In this document: piece by piece, positions 9,188-17,752 of the stretch
How the letters are laid out: each line of letters starts with the position of its first letter
Position numbering within the stretch: the stretch's first letter is position 1
The notes under the pieces: generated by a model
What the model was told of the DNA's origin: nothing
The model's database searches: none
Seen by the model: only the letters and a program-made list of their open reading frames with translations
Program-made: the position numbers and the translations under genes
From: Mesorhizobium sp. INR15
Lineage (GTDB): Bacteria; Pseudomonadota; Alphaproteobacteria; Rhizobiales; Rhizobiaceae
Reading direction: 5' to 3'
DNA length: 64,000 nucleotides
NCBI RefSeq assembly: GCF_015500075.1
Contig: NZ_CP045496.1
Span: forward strand, 1,870,001-1,934,000

Positions 9188-10930
9188 ATGCCGATCTCGT
9201 CGCAGGAACAACACAGCCTGGATCAGGTGGGGATCGATCAGGAGGCATGGCCACTGATCGAGCGCTTTTCCCGGCTGCCCCGCGAACATCCGAAAGACGT
9301 GGACGCAGGCATGGACGACGTCGCGGCGCGGCTTGCCAGCCATGGCATCCCGGTGACGATGCACCGGCCGTCCCTCTATCTCAGCCTTCCCGGCAAGGCC
9401 CGGGTCGAATGCCAGGGACAAACGTTCCGGGCGAAGCCGCCCTCCTTCTCGGTGCCGGTGCCCAACGGCTTTTCAGCGCCGCTCGCTTATGTCGCGGCCA
9501 AACGCACGGACGGGATCGACAACATATTCGACATGAAGCTGCAGCGCGGACAGGACTACTCCGCGCTCGCCGGCAAGATCGTCGTCACCGAAGGCTTCGC
9601 CAGCCCCGGACACATCTCGCAATTCGAGGCGGTGGGGGCGGCCGCCGTCATCGCGGTCAACCCTGGCGAGGACATTCACTGGGGCATCTGCACCACGATA
9701 TGGGGCACGCCGGGCCTGGACGAACTGTCGGGCAAGCCCGGCATCCCCGCCGTTGCCGTCAATGCAACGGCCGGCCGCTTCCTGATCGAGCAGGCCAAGG
9801 CGGGAGAGGATGCAACGATCTTCTCCGAGCTTGAGGAGGGCTGGTTCGAATCAAGCCTCCCCGTGGTCGAGATCAAGGGCACGGTGGAGCCCGAAAAATT
9901 CGTTCTGCTGCACGGCCATCTCGACAGCTGGGATGTCGGCATCGGCGACAATGCTGTCGGCGATGCCACCATGCTAGAGATCGCCCGCGTGCTGTGGACA
10001 AGCCGCCACTCGCTGCGCCGCTCGGTGCGGATCGCATGGTGGCCCGGCCATTCGACGGGACGCTATGCCGGCTCGACCTGGTTCGCCGACCGCTTCGCCA
10101 TCGAGCTGGAACGCAATTGCGTCGCGCAGATCAATTGCGACAGCCCCGGATGCCGCTGGGCGACGGAATTCCTCGACCTGGAAGCCATGCCCGAAGCGGC
10201 CGATTTCATCACGGGCATCATCCGGGACGCGTCTCCGGCGTCGGAGCTCAACATCGCCCGCCCCAGCCGCGCCGGCGATTATTCCTTCAACAATATCGGC
10301 ATGACGGGCTATCTGATGCTGTCATCGAACATGCCGCGCCAGAAACAGGCCGAGCTCGGCTATTACGATGTCGGCGGCTGCGGCAGCAACATTGCCTGGC
10401 ACACGGAAAACGACACGATCGAGATCGCCGATCGCGAAATCCTGCTTCGCGACATCAAGGTCTATCTGCTGACCGTACTGCGCACCGCCAATTCAGAGTT
10501 GCTGCCGTTCGACTGGCGGGTCACGGCAAGCGAATTCGCCGCCACCATCGACGGCTACCAAGCCAAGGCCGGCACGCATTTCGACCTTGCTCCAGCCAGC
10601 CATGCGGCCGCGGCCCTCAAGGATTGCCTAAACGGGTTCTACGCCCGGATCGATCGCGCCGAAGTGCCCGCCAAGATCGCCAACGACATCATCGTGGCGC
10701 TCGCGCGCATCCTCGTGCCGATCAATTTCACCCGCCGTCCCCGCTTCCTGCACGATCCGGCGCTCAGCATTCCGCCTCTGCCCTCAATCGCGGCTGCGGC
10801 CGATCTGCAGATCACCAAACCAGAGTCAATGGGATTTGTCGTGGCGCAGCTTGTCCGCGGGCAGAATCAACTGGTATCGGCCCTCAACACGGCGATTGAG
10901 GCGATCGACCTTCGACTTGCGCAACATTAA
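9188..10930 (+). CDS. M28-family metallopeptidase with PA domain
   Basis: 580 aa, no signal peptide, so probably cytoplasmic. A protease-associated (PA) insert spans about residues 100-215. The zinc peptidase domain follows: HGHLDSWD gives ligands H244 and D246, D254 is in GDNAVGDA, and the last His ligand is H405 in AWHTEND. The place where most M28 enzymes have the Glu-Glu pair (metal ligand plus catalytic base) reads WWPGHSTGRYAGS here, with His288-Ser289. This matches what I recall of a bacterial subgroup, but makes activity uncertain. Likely hydrolyses peptides or acyl-amino acids brought in by the adjacent importer. Start has GGAGAG upstream. Confidence 0.85.
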   Translation: MPISSQEQHSLDQVGIDQEAWPLIERFSRLPREHPKDVDAGMDDVAARLASHGIPVTMHRPSLYLSLPGKARVECQGQTFRAKPPSFSVPVPNGFSAPLAYVAAKRTDGIDNIFDMKLQRGQDYSALAGKIVVTEGFASPGHISQFEAVGAAAVIAVNPGEDIHWGICTTIWGTPGLDELSGKPGIPAVAVNATAGRFLIEQAKAGEDATIFSELEEGWFESSLPVVEIKGTVEPEKFVLLHGHLDSWDVGIGDNAVGDATMLEIARVLWTSRHSLRRSVRIAWWPGHSTGRYAGSTWFADRFAIELERNCVAQINCDSPGCRWATEFLDLEAMPEAADFITGIIRDASPASELNIARPSRAGDYSFNNIGMTGYLMLSSNMPRQKQAELGYYDVGGCGSNIAWHTENDTIEIADREILLRDIKVYLLTVLRTANSELLPFDWRVTASEFAATIDGYQAKAGTHFDLAPASHAAAALKDCLNGFYARIDRAEVPAKIANDIIVALARILVPINFTRRPRFLHDPALSIPPLPSIAAAADLQITKPESMGFVVAQLVRGQNQLVSALNTAIEAIDLRLAQH

Positions 10931-11165
10931 CGCGAGGCGTTGGAAGAACTGGATCGGACCGCAGGTTGTTGAGATCGACCAACATGATCGATCCTATCAC
11001 GAATAGCCGAGCTGCCCAAGGATTCCGGCCTTTTCTACGGCAATATAAGTTTCGATTTCAGCCCACTAGCATCGGTCGCTAGAAGCGTTTCGGCGTGCGC
11101 CCGTCGATGCCCTCGATAATCAGGCATGTCGGTTCACCATCCTGACAGGACGGGCAAAACGCTTA

Positions 11166-11782
11166 TCAGGAGCTCCGCCGTTCGTGAAAGCGAGAGCTGC
11201 TCCAATCGGCGCATTATTTCCCTGCCCTAGATTGAGAGGGCAGTCCTCGATGGCATGCGCGAGCAACTGAATGCGCCGGACCTGATCGAAGCAGACATCC
11301 GCAAATATAACCAGGAGCGCCGAGAATTAGCAGCACGGGCGAACTCCATGCGCTCAGCGCTAGAAGGTAAGCGCGATCGAGTAACAGGCGAACTTCAGCG
11401 TACGATCGACCTTGTGATCAGGGGCGTGATTGCTGAAGAGTATGCCAAGCAGCGGATCGCAGAACTAAAGACGCAGCTTTCTCTGATCGAGGGGCAATTC
11501 GGTGGTCTCGATGAGCCTCCATCCACCGTGGCTCTCCACTCGGCCACCTTGCAGCGTTATGTCGAAGCCGTCGACGACCTTTCAAAGGCGTGGCTGACCA
11601 CGCAACTGCCGCTGACGACCGTAGCGCGCTGATCCAGAACCTTCGGGGGCTTGTTCACAGTGTCACCGTGTACCCCAAGCGGGCACGCGAGTGCTTCGAG
11701 ATCGAGATCAAGGGCAAGCTTGCCGCCCTTGTTGGCGGGGCCGCATTTCCCAACGCACGATATACTGAAAGGTTCACCGGAC
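11166..11782 (+). pseudogene. Serine site-specific recombinase, C-terminal remnant
   Basis: Decayed integrase of the first island. Reading across frames gives a Zn-ribbon end (SESCSNRR), then IERAVLDGMREQLNAPDLIE with an in-frame TAG just before IER, a coiled-coil stretch (11255-11632), a frameshift near 11630, and the terminal strand SVTVYPKRARECFEIEIKG. This last part is characteristic of large serine recombinases of rhizobial islands. The catalytic N-terminal domain is missing. The IS3 element at 11783 cuts the 3' end, and the sequence after it (14429 onward) runs to the attachment repeat at 14560, so the intact gene once ended beside attR. Confidence 0.75.
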
Positions 11783-12141
11783 TGAGGTGGTCCCGCTTGG
11801 TGAGACAGTTTGGCGGCTTGGCTAAGGTGGATCGGGGTTGTTTCTACGCCGCCAATAGCTCCGTCATTTCTGCGATAGCATAGACCTCGTCGGGCGTCCT
11901 GCCGGAGAAGGTAGAGTGCGGGCGCAGCCGATTGTAATAGTCAATCCAGGAACCGATGCCTTTGCGCGCCTCGCTGCCGGTCTCGAAGGCGCTGAGGAAG
12001 ACGCATTCGTATTTGAGGCTTCGCCATAGCCGCTCGATGAAGACGTTGTCCATCCAGCGGCCGCGCCCGTCCATGGAGATGCGGATCCCAGCGTCCTTCA
12101 GCGTCGACGTGAAGGCGAAGCTGGTGAACTGGCTTCCCTGG

Positions 12142-13521
12142 ACGCCCTTCTGTTTGTCAAGCGGCGATGCGCGTTCGGTTAATGTCTTTCTGGCGCCGCA
12201 TAATTATGCCGAAGACTTCTCGTGCGACGTAGCGTTTTACCATGCGGATGGCTTCCAGTTTCGAATGACCTTCGGCGACGCGGCGCGAGACGTAGGCTTT
12301 TGTCCTTTCGTCGGTCCTGAGGCGGCCGATCGCGATGATGTGCAGCGCGCTGTTGGCGGCGCGATCTCCGCCACGGTTGAGACGGTGTCGCACCGTCTTT
12401 CCCGATGATGCCGGGACGGGGCTAACGCCGCAGAGTGCCGCGAAGCTGGCTTCGGACTTGAGCCGCTCGGGATTATCGCCAGCCGTCAGCAGCAGCTGGG
12501 CGGCACTGTTGTGGCCGATGGAGTTCTGCGCGATCAGTTCCGGGGCGAGATCATTTACGATCGCTTCGATCATCATGTCGAGATCAGCGGTTTCATCGTG
12601 CAGCTCAAGGTAGCGCCGCGCGAGCGATTTGAGGCAGATGCGATACGCGGCCTCGATGTCGCGATAAGCCGTCAGATCCGGGCGCCAGGCGGCGAGGGTG
12701 CGGATCAGTTGCATCCGCGTCATTCCCCGGAGTTGGTCGCGCAGCGCGTCCGGCGCGGCGATGATCGTGTTCTGGATCATCTGCAGGGCGATCCGCCGGG
12801 CATTCACCGCTGTTTTCCGGCAAGCCTTTAGAACTCTGAGAGATTCCACCATTCCATCCCGGCTTCGCGGGGTAACGGTCCGCTGCCCCGCAAAGGCAGC
12901 ATGGGCGGCGCTTTGGGCATCCAGATCGTCATTCTTTCCGCGTTTGCGACGATCTTGACGGTCAGGTGCCGTGACCTCCAGGACCTCTATCCCGGCGGTT
13001 TGCATGTAGCGCAGAAGGCCCGCGCCATAACTGCCCGTCGACTCGATGCCGATACGCTGAAGCTCACCGAACGAGCGCATCCATGCCAACATCTGACGAT
13101 AACCGTGCCGGGTGGTCGCGAAGCTGCGGGTATCGAGAACCCGGTCGCAGTCGTCAACGACCGCCGCAACATGCAGGTCCTTGTGGGTGTCGACGCCGCC
13201 CGTGATGCTATGCGCCGCCTTGTCGTTTCCGTCCATCGTTCACCTCCGTGGTTGCCAAAACCCATGGCTCACCCACGATCCAATGCTTGGACAGGACAGT
13301 CACGAGACCGGTTCGGTCAGGCCCTTCTCGGGTCACAGGCAATGGCCGAGGCAAAGCCTCACCGCGAGGTGTTCCCGGGCGGCCGACAGGTCCAGGGAAA
13401 GACACGTCGGTCGATCGGAGTGCGGGTCAGGCCGCACCGAGGCACCTTGCGGCGCCAGTCTACCGCGGTCGATCAGTGTTTGAGACAAACCGCCCGGGAA
13501 CTGGCGACCATCTTCTGACTA
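12142..13521 (-). mobile_element. IS110-family element inserted in IS3 orfB
   Basis: Boundaries were read by joining the two halves of the IS3 orfB: ...ccctgg and tccgtgtt... rejoin exactly, giving a 1380-bp insert with no target duplication and no terminal inverted repeats, as expected for IS110. The transposase gene is at 12157-13236. About 285 bp upstream of it (13237-13521) is non-coding with several hairpin-forming tracts. This is where IS110-group elements encode their bridge RNA. Confidence 0.85.
12157..13236 (-). CDS. IS110-family DEDD transposase/recombinase
   Basis: 359 aa. N-terminal RuvC-like DEDD domain: GGVDTHKD (first Asp), IGIESTGSYG (Glu), and KNDDLDAQSAA (the two last Asps). 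A helical linker follows. The C-terminal transposase-20 domain with SEASFAALCGVSPVPASSGK and HRLNRGGDRAANSALH contains the catalytic Ser region of this family. Full length with all expected motifs, so it may be active. Start ATG has GGAGG with good spacing. Confidence 0.92.
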   Translation of the reverse strand: MDGNDKAAHSITGGVDTHKDLHVAAVVDDCDRVLDTRSFATTRHGYRQMLAWMRSFGELQRIGIESTGSYGAGLLRYMQTAGIEVLEVTAPDRQDRRKRGKNDDLDAQSAAHAAFAGQRTVTPRSRDGMVESLRVLKACRKTAVNARRIALQMIQNTIIAAPDALRDQLRGMTRMQLIRTLAAWRPDLTAYRDIEAAYRICLKSLARRYLELHDETADLDMMIEAIVNDLAPELIAQNSIGHNSAAQLLLTAGDNPERLKSEASFAALCGVSPVPASSGKTVRHRLNRGGDRAANSALHIIAIGRLRTDERTKAYVSRRVAEGHSKLEAIRMVKRYVAREVFGIIMRRQKDINRTRIAA

Positions 13522-14077
13522 TCCGTGTTGAACATGTCGGGCCTGCCGTAGCGGGCGATCGCCTCTTCAAGCGCGGCAACGCAGAAGTCGGCATCCATCG
13601 TGTTCGACAGCCGCCAGGCGAGCACCTTGCGGCTGAACCAGTCCATGACGGCGACGAGGTAGAGAAAGCCGCGCCGCATCGGGATATAGGTCACGTCGGC
13701 GCACCAGACCTGGTCCGGCCGTTCGATCGCCAGGTGCCGCAGCAGGTAGGGATAGATGCGGTGCTGAGGATGCGGCGTGCTGGTCTTCGGCGCCTGGTAG
13801 ATCGGCGATAAGCCAATCTTGCGCATCAGCCGCCGGACCCGCTTGCGGCCGACGCAGCAACCCTGACGCCGCAGATGCCGCGCCATCTGTCTGGAGCCAT
13901 ACCAGGGCATTTCCATGAAGGCCTCGTCGATGACGCGCATCAGTTTGAGGGTCTCGGGCGTCTCGTCGACGGGCTGTCGATAGAATGACGCCCGCGAGAT
14001 CGAGACAAGCTCGCACTGGCGGCGGATCGAGAGCCGTGGGTGATCGGGATTGATCATCATTCTCCTCCGATCCAGGC

Positions 14078-14359
14078 TCAGCGATCGAAGGTCTTGGCCA
14101 AAAAATCCCGCTCGACCACGAGCTGGCCGATCTTGGCGTGAAGCTTCGTTACCTCGGCTTCCCGGCCGACCTGCGCATCCGCGGCCTTGTCGTCGAACGC
14201 CTTGGCCAGGTTCTCGATGGCCTGCCGCTTCCACTGCGTGATCTGGTTGGGGTGAAGCTGATGCTTCGTCGCCAGTTCAGAAATCGTCCGCTCGCCGCGG
14301 ATCGCCTCAAGCGCAACCTTGGCCTTGAAATCGGCCGTAAACCGTCTGCGTGTCTTCAT
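14078..14359 (-). CDS. IS3-family transposase OrfA
   Basis: 93-aa helix-turn-helix protein (KTRRRFTADFKAKVALEAIR, then a leucine-zipper-like C-terminus). It is the DNA-binding OrfA of the IS3 element. OrfB overlaps it in a shifted frame, as usual for IS3, where ribosomal frameshifting gives the OrfAB transposase. Intact here, although its partner is broken. Confidence 0.9.
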   Translation of the reverse strand: MKTRRRFTADFKAKVALEAIRGERTISELATKHQLHPNQITQWKRQAIENLAKAFDDKAADAQVGREAEVTKLHAKIGQLVVERDFLAKTFDR

Positions 14360-14559
14360 ACTGGATCGTCCTCTTCATCGGGCGATCCACCTTATGCCCC
14401 TGTCTCAAAATCCGGCACCACCTCAGACTGCGCAGCCGCTACAACGCTGCCGTTACGTACGATAGTAAGTTTGAAGTGGTAGCGGGAGAGGGCTACCGCC
14501 AATACAGCGCTGCAACCGAGTTCGTCTGTTGAAGGGACTTCGCAAGCGAGGTCAGCAGA

Positions 14560-14635
14560 TTCAAATCCTGTCCCCGCAACCAGTTTCATCATAAATCAAT
14601 AACCGTCCCAGTCTAACCGGGGCGGTTTTTGCGTT
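14560..14635 (+). repeat. Attachment-site repeat 2 (junction between the two islands)
   Basis: A copy of 2307-2383: the last 23 nt of tRNA-fMet including CCA, then the same terminator. Weaker similarity to the tRNA T-arm extends a few bases to the left (aggtca). It marks the right end of the first island, beside the decayed recombinase, and the left end of the second. Confidence 0.8.
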
Positions 14636-14694
14636 TGTGGATTCGGAAGCGCGAAACGCCAGTGTCGCGCCAAAAGGGTACCCATCCGGTGAAG

Positions 14695-16238
14695 CTTTCA
14701 GTTACCCACATCGTCGGCGTGTTCCGATTGAGATGCCGAAGCCGATGTCATTGAGGCGCGTCACGCCTCGCCAAACGACCATGTTTCCAGGTGGCGGATC
14801 GTGGTTTCGTGCGAGGTAGCCGCCGAGCATGGCGATTTGGAGCAGATAGGTGGCGAGGGTCCTGCGCAGGATGCGCGGCTTGCTCCGCGCCGCGTTGATG
14901 GCATCAAGCGTCGCGATTTCGGTTGGGGTGAGGGCTGTCTCCGGTTCAGCCTCGGGCTTTTCTCGTGCGGACATGGTGAGGAAGAAGATGCGCCAACTGA
15001 CCATCGCGATGAGGGCAAGGAATTTTGCCAGCCGCTCGGCGGTCTCAAGCCTCGCCTTTTCAGCGCGGCAGCCAGACTTCATCACCTTGTGGAACACCTC
15101 GGCCTTCCAGCGCAGGGAATACCATTCGAGCTTCTCGATAGCGGTGGTGAAATCTCCGACCGGGAGATTGGTCACCAGCTTCCAGTCGATCGGCGGCCGG
15201 TCCACCGGTGGGTCGATCTCAAGGGCGTGGATGTAGGTGAGAGGCTGAGGACTATATCGCTTCTGCTTGCCGACGGGCGGCAAGGTCTCGATGGCGGCGA
15301 ACTTCACGTGCACGCACGCAGTCTCGTCCTGTCCGATCGCGACGCAATGGCGTCCCGCCCAAGGCGCAGCCGAGAGCTGGGCGAAGACCCGATGCGCGCC
15401 ATCCTGCGGCTCTGTGCCAGCGGGCACGGCGGCCAACCGATTAGTCTGCACCCGCACCAGAAAGCGCGTGCCGAGATCCTGCGCCAGGCAAAAGAGCTCG
15501 TAGATGTCGCTCTCACGGTCGGCCACATGCACGCAGCGTTCCGGCGTGCCCACGAGCGCCATCGACTGGCGCAGGTTCTCCAGCCAGCGATAGCTTTCCT
15601 TCGTCTCAATCGGCACGCGGGTGGGGTTCACATGCCGCTTAAGCGTCCAGGTCCCCTTGAACTTCGTGCGTGTCCAGAACTTCGCTGCTGTCAGCCCGAG
15701 CGGCGTGCCGCTAAGGGTTATAGCCAGGCTGGAATGCATGAGTATACCGCACAAGGTCACCACGTTGGGCTGACCCGCCTTATAACGCCCGGCGTTGATG
15801 GTCTTGGTGAAGCCGATTTTGCCCGGCTGCGCGCGGCTGTAGATGAACTCGGTAGTATCCTGCAGGATGAGGATTGGTCCTGGGCTCGACGCGCAGCGCA
15901 TGGCGGTCGCGGCAAAATGGCCGGCCAGCATCCCATGCTCGGTGACGCGCGGGTTATCGAAGAAACGATAGGCCGCTTTTGTCGCCGCCCAGTCGCCGCA
16001 AGCGGCCGGGACGGGTTGGCCAGGTGCCGCCGACACTTGATCAAGCAGACGGTGAAACCGGCGCGCCAGTCGTTTGTCCGGCAGCCCTGCAGAAATGACT
16101 TCATCGTCATGCCAGCCTGCAGCGCCGGCTCCCGTGTCCCCGCTCATCCGTGACGCCTCCGCGAATCGACGTCACAGACAGAATCACAGAAGATTCAATT
16201 GGTGCAAATCCCGCGTAGGAGATGTGGGTAACTGAAAG
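14695..16238 (-). mobile_element. IS4-family element, intact ends
   Basis: Perfect 18-bp terminal inverted repeats CTTTCAGTTACCCACATC (14695-14712 and, inverted, 16221-16238), flanked by a perfect 9-bp target duplication CCGGTGAAG (14686-14694 and 16239-16247). 1544 bp. The exact duplication indicates a recent insertion. A 9-bp duplication fits the IS50-like branch of IS4. Confidence 0.95.
14702..16147 (-). CDS. IS4-family transposase (Tn5/IS50-like)
   Basis: 481 aa, full length. Features of the Tn5-like group: N-terminal DNA-binding region ending GDWAATKAAYRFFDNPRV, first catalytic Asp in ILILQDTTEFIY, second in HVADRESDIYELF, and the YREK-type signature near the C-terminal catalytic Glu, here W-Y-S-L-R-W-K-A-E-V-F-H-K near residue 345. 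The stop codon lies inside the left inverted repeat. Start ATG has GGAGG upstream. Nothing suggests inactivation. Confidence 0.93.
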   Translation of the reverse strand: MSGDTGAGAAGWHDDEVISAGLPDKRLARRFHRLLDQVSAAPGQPVPAACGDWAATKAAYRFFDNPRVTEHGMLAGHFAATAMRCASSPGPILILQDTTEFIYSRAQPGKIGFTKTINAGRYKAGQPNVVTLCGILMHSSLAITLSGTPLGLTAAKFWTRTKFKGTWTLKRHVNPTRVPIETKESYRWLENLRQSMALVGTPERCVHVADRESDIYELFCLAQDLGTRFLVRVQTNRLAAVPAGTEPQDGAHRVFAQLSAAPWAGRHCVAIGQDETACVHVKFAAIETLPPVGKQKRYSPQPLTYIHALEIDPPVDRPPIDWKLVTNLPVGDFTTAIEKLEWYSLRWKAEVFHKVMKSGCRAEKARLETAERLAKFLALIAMVSWRIFFLTMSAREKPEAEPETALTPTEIATLDAINAARSKPRILRRTLATYLLQIAMLGGYLARNHDPPPGNMVVWRGVTRLNDIGFGISIGTRRRCG

Positions 16239-16490
16239 CCGGTGAAGAGTAAGCGTCCGGTCTGGCCCGCATGGCGCTGGGATGGCTGATCCCGATGGTA
16301 GCGAGATCGCGGGCTTCTCGGACGAGGGTAGACAGCCTCTATCACCAAGGCGACGCATTGAGCGGAACAGCCCGCTGCAGGGGGGACGTTTGGGAGCAGC
16401 GGGCTGATGGGCTTATGCCCCTGCAGCGAAAGGGCGGCATTGAAATTTCGCTGCTCGAAGAGCCTATGAGAAACGGCTAATGTGCGCGAA

Positions 16491-16504
16491 TTACGGATTC
16501 GTAA
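16491..16504 (+). repeat. Inverted repeat, left copy
   Basis: TTACGGATTCGTAA, itself nearly palindromic. An exact reverse-complement copy is at 16610-16623, and identity continues for one more base (15 bp). The two enclose about 105 bases with no gene. It could be a binding site for a recombination directionality factor or the ends of a tiny mobile unit. Confidence 0.6.
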
Positions 16505-16609
16505 GGACGGCGCGGGGGCGAGGCACCTTCGTTTTGACGGCCCGCAGGGCAACAAATGTGCCGTTCGCTGCCGGCGTGATGGTTAGCTGGCGCTGCCAGA
16601 AGCCACCAC

Positions 16610-16623
16610 TTACGAATCCGTAA
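16610..16623 (-). repeat. Inverted repeat, right copy
   Basis: TTACGAATCCGTAA, the exact inverse of the copy at 16491. Flanking bases beyond the 15-bp match are unrelated, so only the short motif is repeated. Confidence 0.6.
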
Positions 16624-16680
16624 GAAAAGTTGCCCTCTACTCGATCGCGGCCTTTTTTTCAGGTGTGCTAAATTAGGCGG

Positions 16681-16767
16681 ATGAGGTTCCTACTTGTTGC
16701 TTTTGGCGTTCTGCTTTTTATGGCGCTCGCCTTTTGGCTGACAGTCAGTTTGATCCAAGGGACGTGA
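16681..16767 (+). CDS. Possible 28-aa single-pass membrane protein
   Basis: ATG-to-TGA frame coding mostly hydrophobic residues (FLLVAFGVLLFMALAFWLTV), enough for one transmembrane helix. Ribosome-site spacing is poor, because AGGCGG directly touches the ATG. The 1 kb between the IS4 element and 17307 holds no other frame I trust. Included because short hydrophobic proteins recur in this stretch. Confidence 0.35.
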   Translation: MRFLLVAFGVLLFMALAFWLTVSLIQGT

Positions 16768-17155
16768 ACCTAAACGTAAGCAGGGCTTCCGCGATCACGC
16801 CATAATCCTATCCCGGCAAATCGGCCATGAGTGATGTGCGGCGGACCTGATGTTCCGCTTGGCCGGCGTCATCCCAAAGCCCACCCAGCTCCCAACTGGC
16901 GCCGGCCATCTTTCACTTTGCAACTTCACTGGCTACAGCGCCGTATTACCAGATGACGGTGGGCTGCTTTTTGGCGGGTGGCGCGGCCTACCGTCTCCGT
17001 TCGACGATTCGAAGAGAAGCCGATTGCGGCGTATCAGCGAGAGTCTTTTTGACGGGACAGGTAGAGGAGGCCCACCTCGCACTATTGGAACAAATTGGCG
17101 CCGCTGCCGTTTACAACCAAGCCCAGGATGTCCCCTCATCTTTCTGGCTAGACTG

Positions 17156-17193
17156 GCCCGCTGATTTCCCCCGAGGCAGCGGGCTTTCTCTTT
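17156..17193 (+). terminator. Intrinsic terminator
   Basis: 8-bp stem gcccgctg / cagcgggc followed by tttctcttt. It ends whatever is transcribed between 16850 and 17155, where I see no convincing gene. The hairpin sequence resembles the terminator at 20336. Confidence 0.65.
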
Positions 17194-17306
17194 GAATCGG
17201 AACGGAGCGGCTGAGCGTAAGTTGAATTGCGGCGGGAGCATCTTCTGTGGCCCCGAACCGCCGGAGTGGGGATGACGCTAGTCGCCAACTCCAGAATAGA
17301 GGAACC

Positions 17307-17408
17307 ATGTTCAGCGACGGGGAAACACGACGGATCGAGCTCCCACTTCTTATAGCCTGTCCGCTGTGCGTTGGCTGGGCAGTCCTCGCCGCGATTGTCG
17401 CAGCGTAA
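17307..17408 (+). CDS. 33-aa membrane protein with CxxC motif
   Basis: Frame MFSDGETRRIELPLLIACPL followed by CVGWAVLAAIVAA. There is a short charged N-terminus and one C-terminal hydrophobic helix containing Cys-Pro-Leu-Cys. The ribosome site AGAGGA is well spaced. The stop TAA is directly followed by the ATG of the DUF982 gene, so the pair looks like a two-gene unit. I know no function. The CxxC could bind metal or form a disulfide. Confidence 0.5.
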   Translation: MFSDGETRRIELPLLIACPLCVGWAVLAAIVAA

Positions 17409-17660
17409 ATGCCTACCGGTCTTCCTGCCATGCTAACGTTTTCATCACCCGTCCGGGTCAAGTCGCCGCGCATCGGCATCACCCGTGAAGTGAATAACGT
17501 TGAGACCGCCGCCGAGGAACTTCTGACCTGGAGATCCCGTAGCATAACGTGGAAAGCGGCTATTGCAGCTTGCCTCGCGGCAAAGGAAGGCACCGGAACG
17601 GCCGAGGAAGCCAGGGCTAAGTTCCAGATCGCAGCCAAAGCCTATGGGGTCCTGCGGTAA
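17409..17660 (+). CDS. DUF982 domain protein
   Basis: 83 aa. The pattern matches the rhizobial DUF982 family: a start like F-S-S-P-V-R-V, then REVNNVETAAEELLTW, W-K-A-A-I-A-A-C-L-A-A near the middle, and EEARAKFQIAAKAYGVL at the end. The function of the family is unknown. Many copies occur per rhizobial genome, often on plasmids and islands. The start directly abuts the stop of the 33-aa membrane protein. A later in-frame Met (17430) is possible and would begin nearer the domain. Confidence 0.75.
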   Translation: MPTGLPAMLTFSSPVRVKSPRIGITREVNNVETAAEELLTWRSRSITWKAAIAACLAAKEGTGTAEEARAKFQIAAKAYGVLR

Positions 17661-17752
17661 GCGGCCGGTACACTATTGCAGTAGGTCCACTGCTGTTTCC
17701 ACATCCTCTCGTAAAGGATAGTGTTGGCGACCGGTATGAGACGGAGAACGGT

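Larger units (their letters stand above)
11844..14060 (-). pseudogene. IS3-family transposase OrfB, split by IS110
   Basis: DDE integrase (rve-type) in two pieces. The N-terminal piece (about 13523-14060) starts MMINPDHPRLSIRRQCELV and carries the first catalytic Asp in VWCADVTYIP. The second would be in the NTDQGSQF region, which is where IS110 lies. The C-terminal piece (11844-12141) has MDGRGRWMDNVFIERLWRSL with the catalytic Glu and ends RTPDEVYA. The reading frame would be continuous if the 1380-bp insertion were removed. Confidence 0.88.
11783..14425 (-). mobile_element. IS3-family element, interrupted by an IS110 element
   Basis: Ends are imperfect inverted repeats: TGAGGTGGTCCCG on the left against TGAGGTGGTGCCG on the right, similarity continuing through GAGACAG. 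A 3-bp target duplication GAC is present at 11780-11782 and 14426-14428, which is typical of IS3. It codes orfA and orfB on the minus strand. The IS110 copy at 12142-13521 sits inside orfB. Removing it restores a normal reading frame, so that insertion came later. Confidence 0.88.

Noticed and set aside
14801..16153. 450-codon frame on the plus strand
   Set aside because: Antisense to the IS4 transposase, whose motifs and terminal repeats are clear.
16850..17195. Two overlapping plus-strand frames
   Set aside because: Both run into the terminator hairpin at 17156 and have no ribosome site or recognisable sequence.
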